A stretch of DNA of 64,000 bases, from contig NZ_JAHEBT010000052.1 of NCBI RefSeq assembly GCF_024642105.1, positions 496,001-560,000 of the forward strand. The letters are read 5' to 3'. Shown piece by piece: positions 44,495-54,135 of the stretch (positions are counted from its first letter, which is position 1; each line of letters starts with the position of its first letter). The notes under the pieces are model-generated. The model ran no database searches. It saw nothing but the letters and a program-made list of their open reading frames with translations, and had not been told where the DNA came from. The position numbers and the translations under genes are program-made. Origin of the DNA: Flavobacterium sp. GTDB taxonomy: Bacteria; Bacteroidota; Bacteroidia; Flavobacteriales; Flavobacteriaceae.

Positions 44495-45856
44495 ATGCAA
44501 CTGTACAACACCTTAAGCGCAGAAGAAAGAGCCGAGCTGATTGATCAAGCGGGCAAACAAAGACTTACTTTGTCTTTCTATGCGTATGCCAAAATTGAAG
44601 ACCCTAAAAAATTTAGAGACGATTTATTCGTTGCTTGGAATGCATTAGATGCGCTTGGTCGTACTTATGTAGCCAAAGAAGGAATTAACGCCCAAATGTC
44701 GGTGCCTGCCGAGAATTTCGAAGCCTTTCGCGAAACTTTAGAAGCCTATGATTTTATGCGTGGCATTCGTTTGAATGTGGCCGTAGAACACGACGATCAT
44801 TCGTTTTTGAAATTGACCGTAAAAGTCCGCGATAAAATTGTAGCCGATGGATTGAACGACGAAACTTTTGATGTAACCAATATTGGTGTGCATTTAAAAG
44901 CTAAAGAATTCAATCAAATTTTAGATGACCCCAACACCATTGTGGTCGATTTTAGAAATCATTACGAAAGTGAAATCGGTCATTTTAAAGGCGCCATTAC
45001 TCCCGATGTGGAGACTTTTAGAGAAAGTTTACCCATTATCAACGAGCAATTACAAGACCATAAAGACGACAAAAACTTGGTAATGTACTGCACAGGAGGT
45101 ATTCGTTGCGAAAAAGCATCGGCCTATTTCAAACACCAAGGTTTTAAAAATGTGTACCAACTGGAAGGCGGTATTATCAATTATGCCAAGCAAATCCAGG
45201 AAGAAAACTTAGAAAGTAAATTCATTGGAAAGAACTTTGTATTTGACCACCGCTTAGGCGAAAGAATTACAGACGATATCGTTTCGCAATGCCATCAATG
45301 TGGGAAACCGTGCGACAACCATACTAACTGTTCTAATGACGGTTGCCATTTATTATTCATTCAATGTGACGAATGCAAAGCCGCAATGGAAAATTGTTGT
45401 TCTACCGAATGTTTAGAAACCATTCATCTTCCAGTTGAAGAACAAATAAAATTACGTCGCGGTAAACAAGTAGGCAATAAAGTATTCCGAAAAGGAAAAT
45501 CAGAAAATTTAAAATTCAAACATTCGGGCGAACTTTCGGATACTGCTTTGGCCACAGCCTCAAAAACAACTGATATTCGTCAAAAAATAAAAGTAAAAAA
45601 AGTCCTTTTAGGCAAAGTCGAGCATTATTACGTTAAAGCACAAGTAGGTCTTTTTATAATAGAAAATAATGAATTTAAGATCGGTGACACGTTAATAATT
45701 TCTGGACCAACTACAGGAAATCAAGAGTTGATTCTAGAAAAAATGTTAGTGAATGGAACCGAACATTCAACTGCAAAAAAAGGTGACAAAGTAACGGTTG
45801 AAGTACCTTTTAGAGTCCGATTGTCTGATAAATTGTATCTTAAAATACAAAATTAA
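44495..45856 (+). CDS. trhO: tRNA uridine(34) hydroxylase TrhO with extra C-terminal barrel
   Basis: A 453-residue rhodanese-family enzyme that hydroxylates U34 of certain tRNAs using oxygen. The N-terminal acylphosphatase-like domain and the rhodanese domain (VVDFRNHYESEIGHF; active Cys in VMYCTGGIRCEKASAYF) are followed by a Cys-rich zinc-like domain (CHQCGKPCDNHTNC, CDECKAAMENCCSTEC). Residues about 364-453 form an additional beta-barrel (KKVLLGKVEHYYVKAQVGLF, GDTLIISGPTTGN, LVNGTEHSTAKKGDKVTV) like the C-terminal domain of U32 proteins. E. coli TrhO ends near 350, so this is an extension. Own promoter and terminator. Confidence 0.9.
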   Translation: MQLYNTLSAEERAELIDQAGKQRLTLSFYAYAKIEDPKKFRDDLFVAWNALDALGRTYVAKEGINAQMSVPAENFEAFRETLEAYDFMRGIRLNVAVEHDDHSFLKLTVKVRDKIVADGLNDETFDVTNIGVHLKAKEFNQILDDPNTIVVDFRNHYESEIGHFKGAITPDVETFRESLPIINEQLQDHKDDKNLVMYCTGGIRCEKASAYFKHQGFKNVYQLEGGIINYAKQIQEENLESKFIGKNFVFDHRLGERITDDIVSQCHQCGKPCDNHTNCSNDGCHLLFIQCDECKAAMENCCSTECLETIHLPVEEQIKLRRGKQVGNKVFRKGKSENLKFKHSGELSDTALATASKTTDIRQKIKVKKVLLGKVEHYYVKAQVGLFIIENNEFKIGDTLIISGPTTGNQELILEKMLVNGTEHSTAKKGDKVTVEVPFRVRLSDKLYLKIQN

Positions 45857-45880
45857 CGCAACTTAGTCTTTAAAAATTCT

Positions 45881-45911
45881 ATCCCATTTCGTAACTGAAA
45901 TGGGATTTTTT
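45881..45911 (+). terminator. Terminator after trhO
   Basis: A perfect 10-bp stem (ATCCCATTTC / GAAATGGGAT), loop GTAACT, followed by a T-run. Confidence 0.85.
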
Positions 45912-45950
45912 CTTTAACAAAAAGGCCATCAACTTAAAACTAAAAAATAC

Positions 45951-45958
45951 TATCTTTA
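45951..45958 (+). promoter_or_regulatory. -7 element of the ricT-gldH-PBP1A unit
   Basis: TATCTTTA differs from TAnnTTTG in the last base. The leader to ricT would be about 55 bases. Confidence 0.45.
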
Positions 45959-46015
45959 CACCTTATTCGTTTTAAGAACTTAAGTTGCATTCATTGCAAC
46001 ACTACATATAAAATT

Positions 46016-47308
46016 ATGGCATGTACAAGTTGTTCAACTGCTGATGGTGGTGCACCAAAGGGTTGTAAAAATAATGGGACTTGTGGCACCGATAGCTGCA
46101 ACAAATTAACGGTTTTTGACTGGCTTTCTAACATGAGTGCGCCCAATGGCGAAGCTCCTTTTGACTGCGTGGAAGTCCGTTTTAAAAATGGAAGAAAAGA
46201 ATTTTACCGCAATACCGAGAAACTAACCTTAAGCATTGGTGACATTGTGGCTACGGTAGCTTCACCCGGTCATGACATCGGAATTGTTACTTTAACGGGC
46301 GAATTAGTTCGAGTGCAAATGAAGAAAAAAGGAGTCAATCCTGAAAGTGCCGAAATTGCAAAAATATACCGAAAAGCCTCTCAAAAAGACATTGACATTT
46401 GGTCAGCAGCAAGGGATCGTGAAGAGCCTATGAAAGTGCGCGCACGTGAACTGGCTATCGATCAAAAATTAGAAATGAAAATTTCTGATATTGAATTCCA
46501 AGGAGACGGTTCTAAAGCTACTTTTTACTATACTGCCAATGACAGAGTCGATTTCCGTCAGTTAATTAAAGATTTTGCTAAAGAATTCAGCACCCGAATC
46601 GAGATGAAACAAGTGGGTTTTCGTCAAGAAGCCTCTCGTTTAGGCGGAATTGGCTCTTGCGGGAGAGAGTTGTGTTGTTCTACTTGGTTGACCGATTTTA
46701 GAAGTGTAAATACCTCGGCGGCACGTTACCAACAATTGTCTTTGAATCCGCAAAAATTAGCGGGTCAATGTGGTAAATTGAAATGTTGTTTGAACTATGA
46801 GTTAGACACCTACATGGATGCCTTGAAAGATTTTCCTGATTTTGACACCAAATTAGTGACTGAAAAAGGAGACGCTATTTGCCAAAAACAAGATATTTTC
46901 AAGGGTTTAATGTGGTTTGCTTACACTAATAATTTTGCCAACTGGCATGTATTAAATATCGAACAGGTTAAAGAAATTGTTGCTGAAAACAAATTAAAAA
47001 ACAAGGTTTCTTCTTTAGAAGATTTTGCAATTGAAACCGTTGACGAACAAGAAAAGAACTTTAACAATGCGATGGGACAAGAGAGTTTAACTCGTTTTGA
47101 CCAACCCAAGAAAAAGAAAAGACCGAACAAAAAACCGAGACAAGCTGTGGAGGGCAACGCAGGAAACAACAGACCTGCTAACCCAAACAACAACAAGCCT
47201 TCAGGAAATAACAACAGACCTAACAATAACAAGCGTCCGAATCCAAACCAAAAAAGCGGAGAGCCAAGAAAACCGATAATTATTACTAAAAATGAGGATA
47301 AAAAATAG
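46016..47308 (+). CDS. ricT: RicT/PSP1-domain protein
   Basis: A 430-residue PSP1-family protein. The conserved core includes FYYTANDRVDFRQLIKDFAKEF and a cysteine pair region (GGIGSCGRELCCSTW, GQCGKLKCCLNYE) that in Bacillus RicT helps bind an Fe-S cluster in the RicAFT complex controlling RNase Y. Unusual features are a Cys-rich N-terminus (MACTSCSTADGGAPKGCKNN, seven cysteines in the first 30 residues) and an Asn/Pro/Lys-rich disordered tail (about 360-430). The 3' end overlaps gldH by 17 bases, so the two are coupled. Confidence 0.85.
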   Translation: MACTSCSTADGGAPKGCKNNGTCGTDSCNKLTVFDWLSNMSAPNGEAPFDCVEVRFKNGRKEFYRNTEKLTLSIGDIVATVASPGHDIGIVTLTGELVRVQMKKKGVNPESAEIAKIYRKASQKDIDIWSAARDREEPMKVRARELAIDQKLEMKISDIEFQGDGSKATFYYTANDRVDFRQLIKDFAKEFSTRIEMKQVGFRQEASRLGGIGSCGRELCCSTWLTDFRSVNTSAARYQQLSLNPQKLAGQCGKLKCCLNYELDTYMDALKDFPDFDTKLVTEKGDAICQKQDIFKGLMWFAYTNNFANWHVLNIEQVKEIVAENKLKNKVSSLEDFAIETVDEQEKNFNNAMGQESLTRFDQPKKKKRPNKKPRQAVEGNAGNNRPANPNNNKPSGNNNRPNNNKRPNPNQKSGEPRKPIIITKNEDKK

Positions 47309-47771
47309 TCTTATTTTTCTTTTAATGGGAATTCTCTTTTTTTCTTGTGATAAAAAAAGAGTGTTTGACGAGTACCATTCTGTGGGTAGTGCTTGGCACA
47401 AGGACAGCACGGTCACTTTTCAATTACCCGAATTGGATTCGACTAAACGGTATGATTTATTTGTCAATTTGAGAAGCAATGACAATTATCCGTTCAACAA
47501 TTTGTTTTTGATTGTGGCGTTAGAATTACCTAACGGTTTTACCAAAGTAGATACTTTAGAATACCAAATGGCAAAACCTGACGGAACCTTACTTGGGGAA
47601 GGATTTACGGACATCAAAGAGAGTAAATTATTTTACAAAGAAAATGTAAAATTCAGAGGAAAATACAAAGTATACATCAAACAAGCGGTTCGTGAAACAG
47701 GTAAAGTACCTGGGGTAGAACAGCTAGAAGGAATTACAGACGTAGGTTTTAGAATAGAAAATAAAGAATAG
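47292..47771 (+). CDS. gldH: Gliding motility lipoprotein GldH
   Basis: A 159-residue lipoprotein with lipobox LFFSC (Cys19), then KKRVFDEYHSVGSAWHKDSTVTFQLPELDST, the recognisable GldH start. GldH is required for gliding motility and for SprB-type adhesin function in Flavobacterium johnsoniae, where it belongs to the group of Gld lipoproteins stabilising the machinery with the type IX secretion system. It overlaps ricT by 17 bases and precedes the PBP1A gene by nine, so the three form one operon. Confidence 0.92.
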   Translation: MRIKNSLIFLLMGILFFSCDKKRVFDEYHSVGSAWHKDSTVTFQLPELDSTKRYDLFVNLRSNDNYPFNNLFLIVALELPNGFTKVDTLEYQMAKPDGTLLGEGFTDIKESKLFYKENVKFRGKYKVYIKQAVRETGKVPGVEQLEGITDVGFRIENKE

Positions 47772-47780
47772 AATTGTATT

Positions 47781-50099
47781 ATGGCTATTATTAATCGAAA
47801 AAAAAATCAAGTACCAGACTCAGAAAAGGATATTCAATATTACTCTAAATTATTTTGGAAGTATTTCTTTTATGGTATGGGAGGCATCGCCTTGTTTTTC
47901 TTATTTGCTTCTTGGGGGCTTTTGGGTTCCATGCCTTCTTTTGAAGATTTAGAAAATCCCGACTCAAATTTAGCAACAGAAATTATCTCTGCTGACGGAG
48001 TAGTGATTGGAAAATATTTTGAAAAAAACCGTTCCCAATTAAAGTATTCCGACTTGCCTAAAAACTTAGTACAAGCACTTGTCGCTACCGAAGACGCGCG
48101 TTTCTACGAACATTCAGGAATTGATGGCAGAGGAACATTAAGAGCTATCTTAAGCTTTGGAACCAGTGGTGGAGCCAGTACGCTAACCCAACAATTAGCC
48201 AAGCAATTATTCCACGGAGAAGGTTCAAAATTTTTACCTTTCCGTATTATTCAAAAAGCAAAAGAATGGATTATTGCCATTCGTTTGGAAAGACAATACA
48301 CCAAGAACGAAATCATCGCGATGTATTGCAATGTGTATGATTTTGGAAACAACTCTGTAGGGGTTAACTCGGCAGCTAAAACCTATTTTTCAAAAGAACC
48401 TAAAAATTTAACCATTACTGAATCAGCAGTATTAGTAGGAATGTTTAAAAATTCTGGCTTATATAACCCAGTTAAAAATATTGAAGGGGTAACTAACCGA
48501 CGCAATGTGGTTTTGAAGCAAATGGAAAAAGCTGAGATTATTACCGAAGCTCAAAAACTAAAACTTCAAAGTTTACCTATCAAATTAAACTTCAAATTAG
48601 AAAGCCACAAAGACGGAACAGCTACTTATTTCAGAGAATATTTGAGAGAATACATGAAAAAATGGGTAGAAGAAAATAAAAAACCAGACGGATCTGATTA
48701 CAATATTTACAAAGACGGTTTACGCATTTACACGACTATCGATTCCCGTATGCAATTGTATGCTGAAGAAGCTGTAGAAGCCCACATGGCTAACTTGCAA
48801 GAAGAATTCTTCGACCAAGCCAAGGAGAATAAAAACGCTCCATTTGTCAATATTTCTCAAGCCGAAACCGATCGTATCATGAAAAAAGCCATGAAAGCTT
48901 CTTCCCGTTGGAACATCATGGAATCGATGGAAAAAAGCGAAGAAGAAATCATTGCTTCGTTCAAACAAAAAACCAAGATGAAAGTCTTCACTTGGAAAGG
49001 AGAAAGAGATACCATTATGACGCCCTTGGATTCCATTCGTTATTACAAACACTTCCTTCAATCTGGCTTAATGGCAATGGAACCTCAAACGGGTAATATT
49101 AAAGCTTGGGTAGGTGGCATCAATTACAAATACTTCCAATACGATCACGTAGGTCAAGGAGCAAGACAAGTAGGTTCCACTTTCAAACCATTTGTTTACG
49201 CTACAGCTATCGAACAATTAGGCATGTCGCCTTGCGATTCGATTTTGGATGGCCCTTTTATGATTCGTAAAGGAGAACACAATGTAACCGAAGATTGGGA
49301 ACCACGAAACTCGGACAACAAATACCGCGGAATGGTCACTTTAAAAAGAGCTTTAGCCAACTCCATTAATACCGTTTCAGCCAAATTAATTGACAAAACA
49401 GGTCCTGAAGCCGTTGTCGAATTAACGCATAAATTAGGAGTAACTTCTGAAATTCCGGCGCAACCATCAATTGCACTTGGAGCAGTAGAAATTACCGTAC
49501 AAGATATGGTGGCGGCTTATAGCACGTTCGCTAATCAAGGAGTATACGTAAAACCGCAATTTTTAAGAAAAATTGAAGATAAAAGTGGTGTAGTTCTTTA
49601 CGAACCCGTTCCAGAATCACACGATGTATTGAACAAAGACATTGCATTTGCAGTAATTAAATTATTAGAAGGTGTAACCGAAGGCGGTTCTGGAGAACGT
49701 TTACGCACCGAAGGTGGCGGAAACGGAGACAACCGTTGGACAGGCTATCCGTACATGTTTAAAAACCCAATTGCTGGTAAAACAGGAACCACTCAAAATC
49801 AATCCGATGGTTGGTTTATGGGAATGGTACCTAATTTAGTTACTGGAGTTTGGGTAGGTTGCGAAGACCGTTCAGCTCGTTTCAGAAGCCTTACTTATGG
49901 TCAAGGAGCTACTGCCGCCTTACCTGTTTGGGGTTATTTTATGAAAAAATGTTACGAAGACGAAACGCTCAACGTATCCAAAGAAGATTTTGACAGACCC
50001 GCTAATCTTTCTATAAAAGTAGATTGTTATTCTAGGCCGGCCGCAGTAGTAAAAGATAGTACGGACACCGAACAAAGTACCGAAGAATTCGAATTATAA
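47781..50099 (+). CDS. Bifunctional penicillin-binding protein 1A
   Basis: A 772-residue class A PBP. Transmembrane helix at about 32-52, GT51 transglycosylase domain (catalytic Glu in TEDARFYEHSG; GGASTLTQQLAKQLF), then a transpeptidase domain with SxxK (GSTFKPF), SxN (SINTVS) and KTG (GKTGTTQNQSDGW). It polymerises and crosslinks peptidoglycan in the periplasm and is a beta-lactam target. Nine bases follow gldH, linking cell-wall growth and motility genes in one transcript. An 80-bp repeat lies downstream. Confidence 0.95.
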   Translation: MAIINRKKNQVPDSEKDIQYYSKLFWKYFFYGMGGIALFFLFASWGLLGSMPSFEDLENPDSNLATEIISADGVVIGKYFEKNRSQLKYSDLPKNLVQALVATEDARFYEHSGIDGRGTLRAILSFGTSGGASTLTQQLAKQLFHGEGSKFLPFRIIQKAKEWIIAIRLERQYTKNEIIAMYCNVYDFGNNSVGVNSAAKTYFSKEPKNLTITESAVLVGMFKNSGLYNPVKNIEGVTNRRNVVLKQMEKAEIITEAQKLKLQSLPIKLNFKLESHKDGTATYFREYLREYMKKWVEENKKPDGSDYNIYKDGLRIYTTIDSRMQLYAEEAVEAHMANLQEEFFDQAKENKNAPFVNISQAETDRIMKKAMKASSRWNIMESMEKSEEEIIASFKQKTKMKVFTWKGERDTIMTPLDSIRYYKHFLQSGLMAMEPQTGNIKAWVGGINYKYFQYDHVGQGARQVGSTFKPFVYATAIEQLGMSPCDSILDGPFMIRKGEHNVTEDWEPRNSDNKYRGMVTLKRALANSINTVSAKLIDKTGPEAVVELTHKLGVTSEIPAQPSIALGAVEITVQDMVAAYSTFANQGVYVKPQFLRKIEDKSGVVLYEPVPESHDVLNKDIAFAVIKLLEGVTEGGSGERLRTEGGGNGDNRWTGYPYMFKNPIAGKTGTTQNQSDGWFMGMVPNLVTGVWVGCEDRSARFRSLTYGQGATAALPVWGYFMKKCYEDETLNVSKEDFDRPANLSIKVDCYSRPAAVVKDSTDTEQSTEEFEL

Positions 50100-50129
50100 A
50101 ATAAATTGCGAGGAATAAAGCATTCTCTA

Positions 50130-50208
50130 GGAGCTATTTCCCGCCATTCACTGTATCTTTAAGGCTGAACACCAGCCTTAAAGGATGCCGTTGCTGTCAG
50201 GGCTAGGG
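50130..50208. repeat. 80-bp dispersed element, inverted copy of 10374-10453
   Basis: Ends GGAGCTATTTCC and TCAGGGCTAGGG match the 10374 copy reversed. The centre is a different but perfect stem (AAGGCTG-AACAC-CAGCCTT, 50161-50179). Confidence 0.7.
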
Positions 50209-50276
50209 TTTTTGTTTTCAGTTGGAATAGACGAAATTTAATACTGTTTTCATTTCATGACTAAATACCAAAAAAC

Positions 50277-50975
50277 ATGATTAACAAAAAAGTATCCTCC
50301 GTACAAGAAGCCCTTCAAGGTATTGAAGACAATATGACCCTTATGTTGGGTGGCTTTGGTTTGTGCGGCATTCCCGAAAATGCTATAGCTGAATTAGTCC
50401 AAAAACAAACCAAAAATCTCACTTGTATTTCCAATAACGCAGGAGTTGATGACTTTGGCCTAGGTTTATTGTTACAGCACAAACAAATCAAAAAAATGAT
50501 TTCTTCCTATGTGGGAGAAAACGCCGAATTTGAACGTCAAATGCTTTCAGGCGAATTAGAAGTAGAACTCATTCCGCAAGGGACACTGGCCGAACGTTGC
50601 CGCGCAGCACAAACCGGAATAGCCGCTTTTTTCACTCCCGCAGGTTATGGTACCGAAGTAGCACAAGGAAAAGAAACACGAGAATTCAATGGAAAAATGC
50701 ACGTTTTAGAACATGCCTTTCAAGCCGATTTTTCTATTGTAAAAGCTTGGAAAGGCGACACGGCGGGCAATCTTATTTTCAAAGGAACGGCACGTAATTT
50801 TAATCCGTGTATGGCAGGTGCCGCAAAAATCACCATCGCCGAAGTCGAAGAATTAGTCGAAGCGGGTACTTTGGACCCTAATCAAATTCACATTCCAGGC
50901 ATATTCGTGCAACGCATTTTTCAAGGTAAATTTTTTGAGAAACGAATTGAACAAAGAACTACTAGAAAAAAATAA
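50277..50975 (+). CDS. scoA: 3-oxoacid CoA-transferase subunit A
   Basis: A 232-residue alpha subunit of succinyl-CoA:3-ketoacid CoA-transferase, which moves CoA between succinate and acetoacetate. The family start is [35 protein letters not shown], and the CoA-transferase signature GGFGLCGIP is intact; [15 protein letters not shown] and [18 protein letters not shown] are also typical. It is followed 36 bases later by subunit B. Confidence 0.94.
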   Translation: MINKKVSSVQEALQGIEDNMTLMLGGFGLCGIPENAIAELVQKQTKNLTCISNNAGVDDFGLGLLLQHKQIKKMISSYVGENAEFERQMLSGELEVELIPQGTLAERCRAAQTGIAAFFTPAGYGTEVAQGKETREFNGKMHVLEHAFQADFSIVKAWKGDTAGNLIFKGTARNFNPCMAGAAKITIAEVEELVEAGTLDPNQIHIPGIFVQRIFQGKFFEKRIEQRTTRKK

Positions 50976-51011
50976 TTTGAAAATTATTCAATTTGAAAAT
51001 TTGAAAATGAA

Positions 51012-51671
51012 ATGGCATTAGACAAAAATCAAATCGCAAAAAGAATCGCACAAGAAGTCAAAGACGGCTACTATGTCAACCTAGGAATTGGGATTCCGAC
51101 CTTGGTGGCAAATTATGTACGCAATGATATTTCAGTTGAATTTCAATCGGAAAATGGCGTGTCAGGCATGGGACCTTTCCCTTTTGAAGGTGAAGAAGAT
51201 GCCGACTTAATCAACGCGGGTAAACAAACCATTACGGCACTTCCTGGAGCCAGTTTTTTTGATTCGGCATTGAGTTTTGGGATGATTCGTGGGCAACACG
51301 TCGATTTAACTATTTTAGGTGCTATGGAAGTGGCCGAAAACGGGGATATTGCCAACTGGAAAATCCCCGGAAAAATGGTCAAAGGAATGGGCGGCGCAAT
51401 GGATTTAGTGGCCTCTGCCGAAAATATAATCGTAGCTATGATGCATGTCAACAAAGCCGGCGAAAGTAAGATTCTTAAAAAATGTACCCTACCGCTTACG
51501 GGTGTAGGTTGCGTCAAGAAAGTCGTAACTGAATTGGCAGTGATGGAAGTCACTCCAAAAGGGTTTCAACTACTAGAACGCGCACCAGGTGTAAGCGTCG
51601 AACATATTATTGCTGCAACCGAAGCCAACTTAATCATTGAGGGAGAAATTCCTGAAATGAAAATTGACTAA
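51012..51671 (+). CDS. scoB: 3-oxoacid CoA-transferase subunit B
   Basis: A 219-residue beta subunit carrying the catalytic glutamate in FQSENGVSGMGP, which forms the enzyme-CoA thioester. VNLGIGIPTLVANYV and DLTILGAMEVAENGDIANWKIPGK are family hallmarks. It acts as a heterodimer or tetramer with the upstream scoA product in ketone-body or short-chain fatty-acid metabolism. The spacing and shared direction make scoAB an operon. Confidence 0.95.
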   Translation: MALDKNQIAKRIAQEVKDGYYVNLGIGIPTLVANYVRNDISVEFQSENGVSGMGPFPFEGEEDADLINAGKQTITALPGASFFDSALSFGMIRGQHVDLTILGAMEVAENGDIANWKIPGKMVKGMGGAMDLVASAENIIVAMMHVNKAGESKILKKCTLPLTGVGCVKKVVTELAVMEVTPKGFQLLERAPGVSVEHIIAATEANLIIEGEIPEMKID

Positions 51672-52074
51672 TATACTCGCTGCAATTGCAAAAATCAATT
51701 TCAAAAAGCAAAATTAAATTTCAAAATTAGATTGTTTTAATCTCTAGAGATGGAATAGTATTTAACCACATAGAAACATAGACTTGATAATAAAAAATTA
51801 AGAATAGATAGACGTTTCACTATTCACATAGGGAGAAAAATGGAAAGGATAGTTAGAAACCTTCACTCCTTTTCAAATTCTATTGATTAATCCCGTAGGG
51901 ATTGTATATTGGTAACACAACGCTCCATATGAGTCAGAAGTCCCTTAGGGACGATATGGTCTTTAGCTAATTCCATGTGTAGAAATCAAAAGAAAATCTA
52001 CTTTAAAATCAGGAAATTAATTTTATATTGCTACATATTGACACAATGAAAACTAATCAACCAAAAACTATAGT
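51672..52074. other. 403-base spacer after scoB
   Basis: AT-rich DNA without a supported gene. It contains the GTAGGGA-type palindromic repeat at 51889-51959. Confidence 0.5.
51889..51959. repeat. 'TCCCGTAGGGA / TCCCTTAGGGA' repeat pair
   Basis: Two palindromes, AATCCCGTAGGGATT (51889-51903) and GTCCCTTAGGGAC (51940-51952). The second is nested inside CCATAT/ATATGG arms (51925-51959). This is a sequence type I have seen dispersed in Bacteroidota genomes. Confidence 0.6.
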
Positions 52075-52212
52075 ATGAAAAAAGGGCATACCCAAATAGA
52101 CCACAATGAGAAAGAAGACCATTGGTATTATATAGGAGATTGGTATTTTTACAATGAAATGAGACAACTCGATTCTATAAAAACCTATAAAAAAGAGGAG
52201 TATAAAAAATAG
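52075..52212 (+). CDS. Small hypothetical protein (45 residues)
   Basis: An ATG at 52075 opens 45 codons: hydrophilic and aromatic-rich (DHWYYIGDWYFYNEMRQ), with a Lys/Glu-rich end (KTYKKEEYKK). No signal peptide or known motif. A hairpin (52226-52247) follows the stop. The composition looks protein-like rather than random, but I do not recognise a family and no clear promoter is visible. Confidence 0.4.
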   Translation: MKKGHTQIDHNEKEDHWYYIGDWYFYNEMRQLDSIKTYKKEEYKK

Positions 52213-52225
52213 CTACTATCCTTCT

Positions 52226-52247
52226 GAGGGTTTTATAAGAAACCCTC
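52226..52247 (+). terminator. Weak hairpin after the small ORF
   Basis: GAGGGTTT-TATAAG-AAACCCTC, an 8-bp stem without a T-run. Confidence 0.4.
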
Positions 52248-52261
52248 TCCTTCAAGATAGA

Positions 52262-52327
52262 CCGCGTTAGGGATAGAAGCGGCATCCTTTTGTTTTAGAT
52301 TGCCGCGTCGTGCCTCCTCGCAATGAC
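52262..52327. repeat. Composite of two dispersed repeats
   Basis: GCGTTAGGGATAGAAGCGGCATCC resembles one end of the 10374/50130 element. It is followed by AGATTGCCGCGTCGTGCCTC...GCAATGAC (52297-52327), the family of 9321 and 19717. Confidence 0.5.
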
Positions 52328-52374
52328 TGAAACAAAAGATAAAGCGTACAGCCCGGCCAACGCCCAAAAAATAA

Positions 52375-52408
52375 AAAACCTGCAAGACAATTATGCTTTG
52401 CAGGTTTT
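52375..52408 (-). terminator. Terminator of fumarase gene
   Basis: A perfect 11-bp stem (AAAACCTGCAA / TTGCAGGTTTT). On the minus strand it is followed by a long T-rich run, downstream of the fumarase stop. Confidence 0.7.
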
Positions 52409-52416
52409 GTATTTTA

Positions 52417-52447
52417 AACCTACAAGGTTTTGGAAACCTTGCAGGTT
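52417..52447. repeat. REP palindrome a ('CCTACAAGGTTT')
   Basis: Fourteen-bp arms with one mismatch, loop TGG. Located 13 bases after the fumarase stop codon. Same family as the palindromes around the RAYT gene. Confidence 0.8.
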
Positions 52448-52460
52448 AGGTCTTATTACA

Positions 52461-54062
52461 TTACAAATTCTCAAAGAAGTCATTCCCTTTATCATCGGTA
52501 ATAATGAAGGCTGGGAAATCTTTCACTGTAATTTTACGCACGGCTTCCATGCCTAATTCTTCAAAGTCCACTACTTCTACTTTCAAGATGTTATCTTGTG
52601 CCAAGATAGCGGCTGGTCCACCAATAGACCCTAAATAGAATCCGCCGTAGGTTTTACAAGCATCCGTCACTTGTTTGGTACGGTTTCCTTTGGCCAACAT
52701 AATCATACTTCCCCCTGCTTTTTGGAACTCTTCTACATACACATCCATACGGCCTGCAGTGGTAGGCCCAAAACTTCCTGATGGCATTCCCTCCGGAGTT
52801 TTAGCGGGTCCTGCATAATAAATTGGGTGGTTTTTAAAATAGTCGGGCATTGGTTTACCCGCATCCAATAATGCTGCGATTTTGGCGTGAGCGATATCAC
52901 GTGCCACGATCAAAGTTCCGTTTAATTTCAAACGGGTTTTGATTGGGTATTGCGACAACTCGGCTAAAATATCTGCCATTGGTCGGTTCAAATCCACCTC
53001 AACGGGTGCTTCCAAATGTGGTGGCGTAGCTGGTAAAAATTGTTTTGGATTGGTTTCCAATTGCTCTAGAAAAATCCCGTCTTTGGTAATTTTTCCTTTG
53101 ATATTTCTGTCTGCCGAGCACGAAACTCCCAAACCAACAGGACAAGAAGCGGCGTGACGTGGTAAACGAATCACACGCACATCATGAGCAAAATATTTTC
53201 CACCAAATTGCGCTCCAATGTGACTTTCTTGACAAAATTCCAACACTTTTTGCTCCCATTCTAAATCACGGAAAGCCTGACCTGCCATATTTCCTGAGGT
53301 AGGTAAATTGTCGAAATAGCCTGCTGAGGCTTTTTTAACTGCAGCCATATTCGCTTCGGCAGAAGTACCTCCAATAACTAAAGCCAAATGGTAAGGCGGA
53401 CAAGCCGAAGTTCCTAAGTCTTTGATTTTTTGACGAACAAAAGCCTCCATCGATTTTTCGTTCAACAAGGATTTGGTTTGTTGGTACAAAAACGTTTTGT
53501 TGGCTGAACCGCCGCCTTTTGCTAAAAACAAAAACTCATACGAACCGCCTTTTTTAGCATAAATATCGATTTGTGCTGGTAAATTAGAACCTGAATTTTT
53601 TTCTTCAAACATCGAAATTGGAACAATCTGCGAATAACGCAAATTCTTCTTTTGATAGGTATTAAAAATTCCTTTTGACAACCACTCAGCATCATCGACA
53701 CCAGTATATACATTTTCACCTTTTTTGGCCATAACAATTGCCGTTCCGGTGTCTTGACAGGATGGCAACTGACCTTCTATGGCTACGGCTGCATTTTGCA
53801 ATAAATTATAGGCCACAAAACGATCGTTATCTGTTGCTTCGGGGTCGTTCAAAATGTTGTTTAATTTTTGCAAATGTGTTGTTCGCAACATAAACGAAAC
53901 ATCATTCATAGCTTCTTGCGCTAGCAATTCCAATCCTTTTGGATCAATGGTTAGAATTTTTCTATCGCCCAGTTGTTCGACTTGTACAAAGTCAGAACTA
54001 ATTTTTTTGTACTGCGTATCGTCTTTTAAAATTGGATACGGATCTTGATATATAAAGTCCAT
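52461..54062 (-). CDS. Fumarate hydratase, class I (Fe-S)
   Basis: A 533-residue TCA-cycle enzyme converting fumarate to malate. Class I fumarases carry an oxygen-sensitive 4Fe-4S cluster; candidate cysteine ligands are in [24 protein letters not shown] and [13 protein letters not shown]. The C-terminal beta domain includes GPTTAGRMD. The start is the ATG at 54060-54062 ([12 protein letters not shown]). A longer frame from TTG at 54113 merely translates the REP palindrome. REP elements flank the gene on both sides. Confidence 0.93.
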   Translation of the reverse strand: MDFIYQDPYPILKDDTQYKKISSDFVQVEQLGDRKILTIDPKGLELLAQEAMNDVSFMLRTTHLQKLNNILNDPEATDNDRFVAYNLLQNAAVAIEGQLPSCQDTGTAIVMAKKGENVYTGVDDAEWLSKGIFNTYQKKNLRYSQIVPISMFEEKNSGSNLPAQIDIYAKKGGSYEFLFLAKGGGSANKTFLYQQTKSLLNEKSMEAFVRQKIKDLGTSACPPYHLALVIGGTSAEANMAAVKKASAGYFDNLPTSGNMAGQAFRDLEWEQKVLEFCQESHIGAQFGGKYFAHDVRVIRLPRHAASCPVGLGVSCSADRNIKGKITKDGIFLEQLETNPKQFLPATPPHLEAPVEVDLNRPMADILAELSQYPIKTRLKLNGTLIVARDIAHAKIAALLDAGKPMPDYFKNHPIYYAGPAKTPEGMPSGSFGPTTAGRMDVYVEEFQKAGGSMIMLAKGNRTKQVTDACKTYGGFYLGSIGGPAAILAQDNILKVEVVDFEELGMEAVRKITVKDFPAFIITDDKGNDFFENL

Positions 54063-54095
54063 GTAATGAATTTTTAGAAAAGTAAAGTTACGAAT

Positions 54096-54126
54096 AACCT
54101 GCAAGGTTTCCAAAACCTTGTAGGTT
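54096..54126. repeat. REP palindrome b (3' flank of the RAYT gene, 5' leader of fumarase)
   Basis: AACCTGCAAGGTTT / AAACCTTGTAGGTT with loop CCA, so inverted relative to copies a and c. It lies 33 bases before the fumarase ATG and 9 bases after the RAYT stop. Confidence 0.85.
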
Positions 54127-54135
54127 TATAATCTT

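Noticed and set aside
54062..54113. Longer fumarase start at a TTG (54113)
   Set aside because: The extra 17 codons translate REP palindrome b; the family's conserved start is at the ATG 54060-54062.
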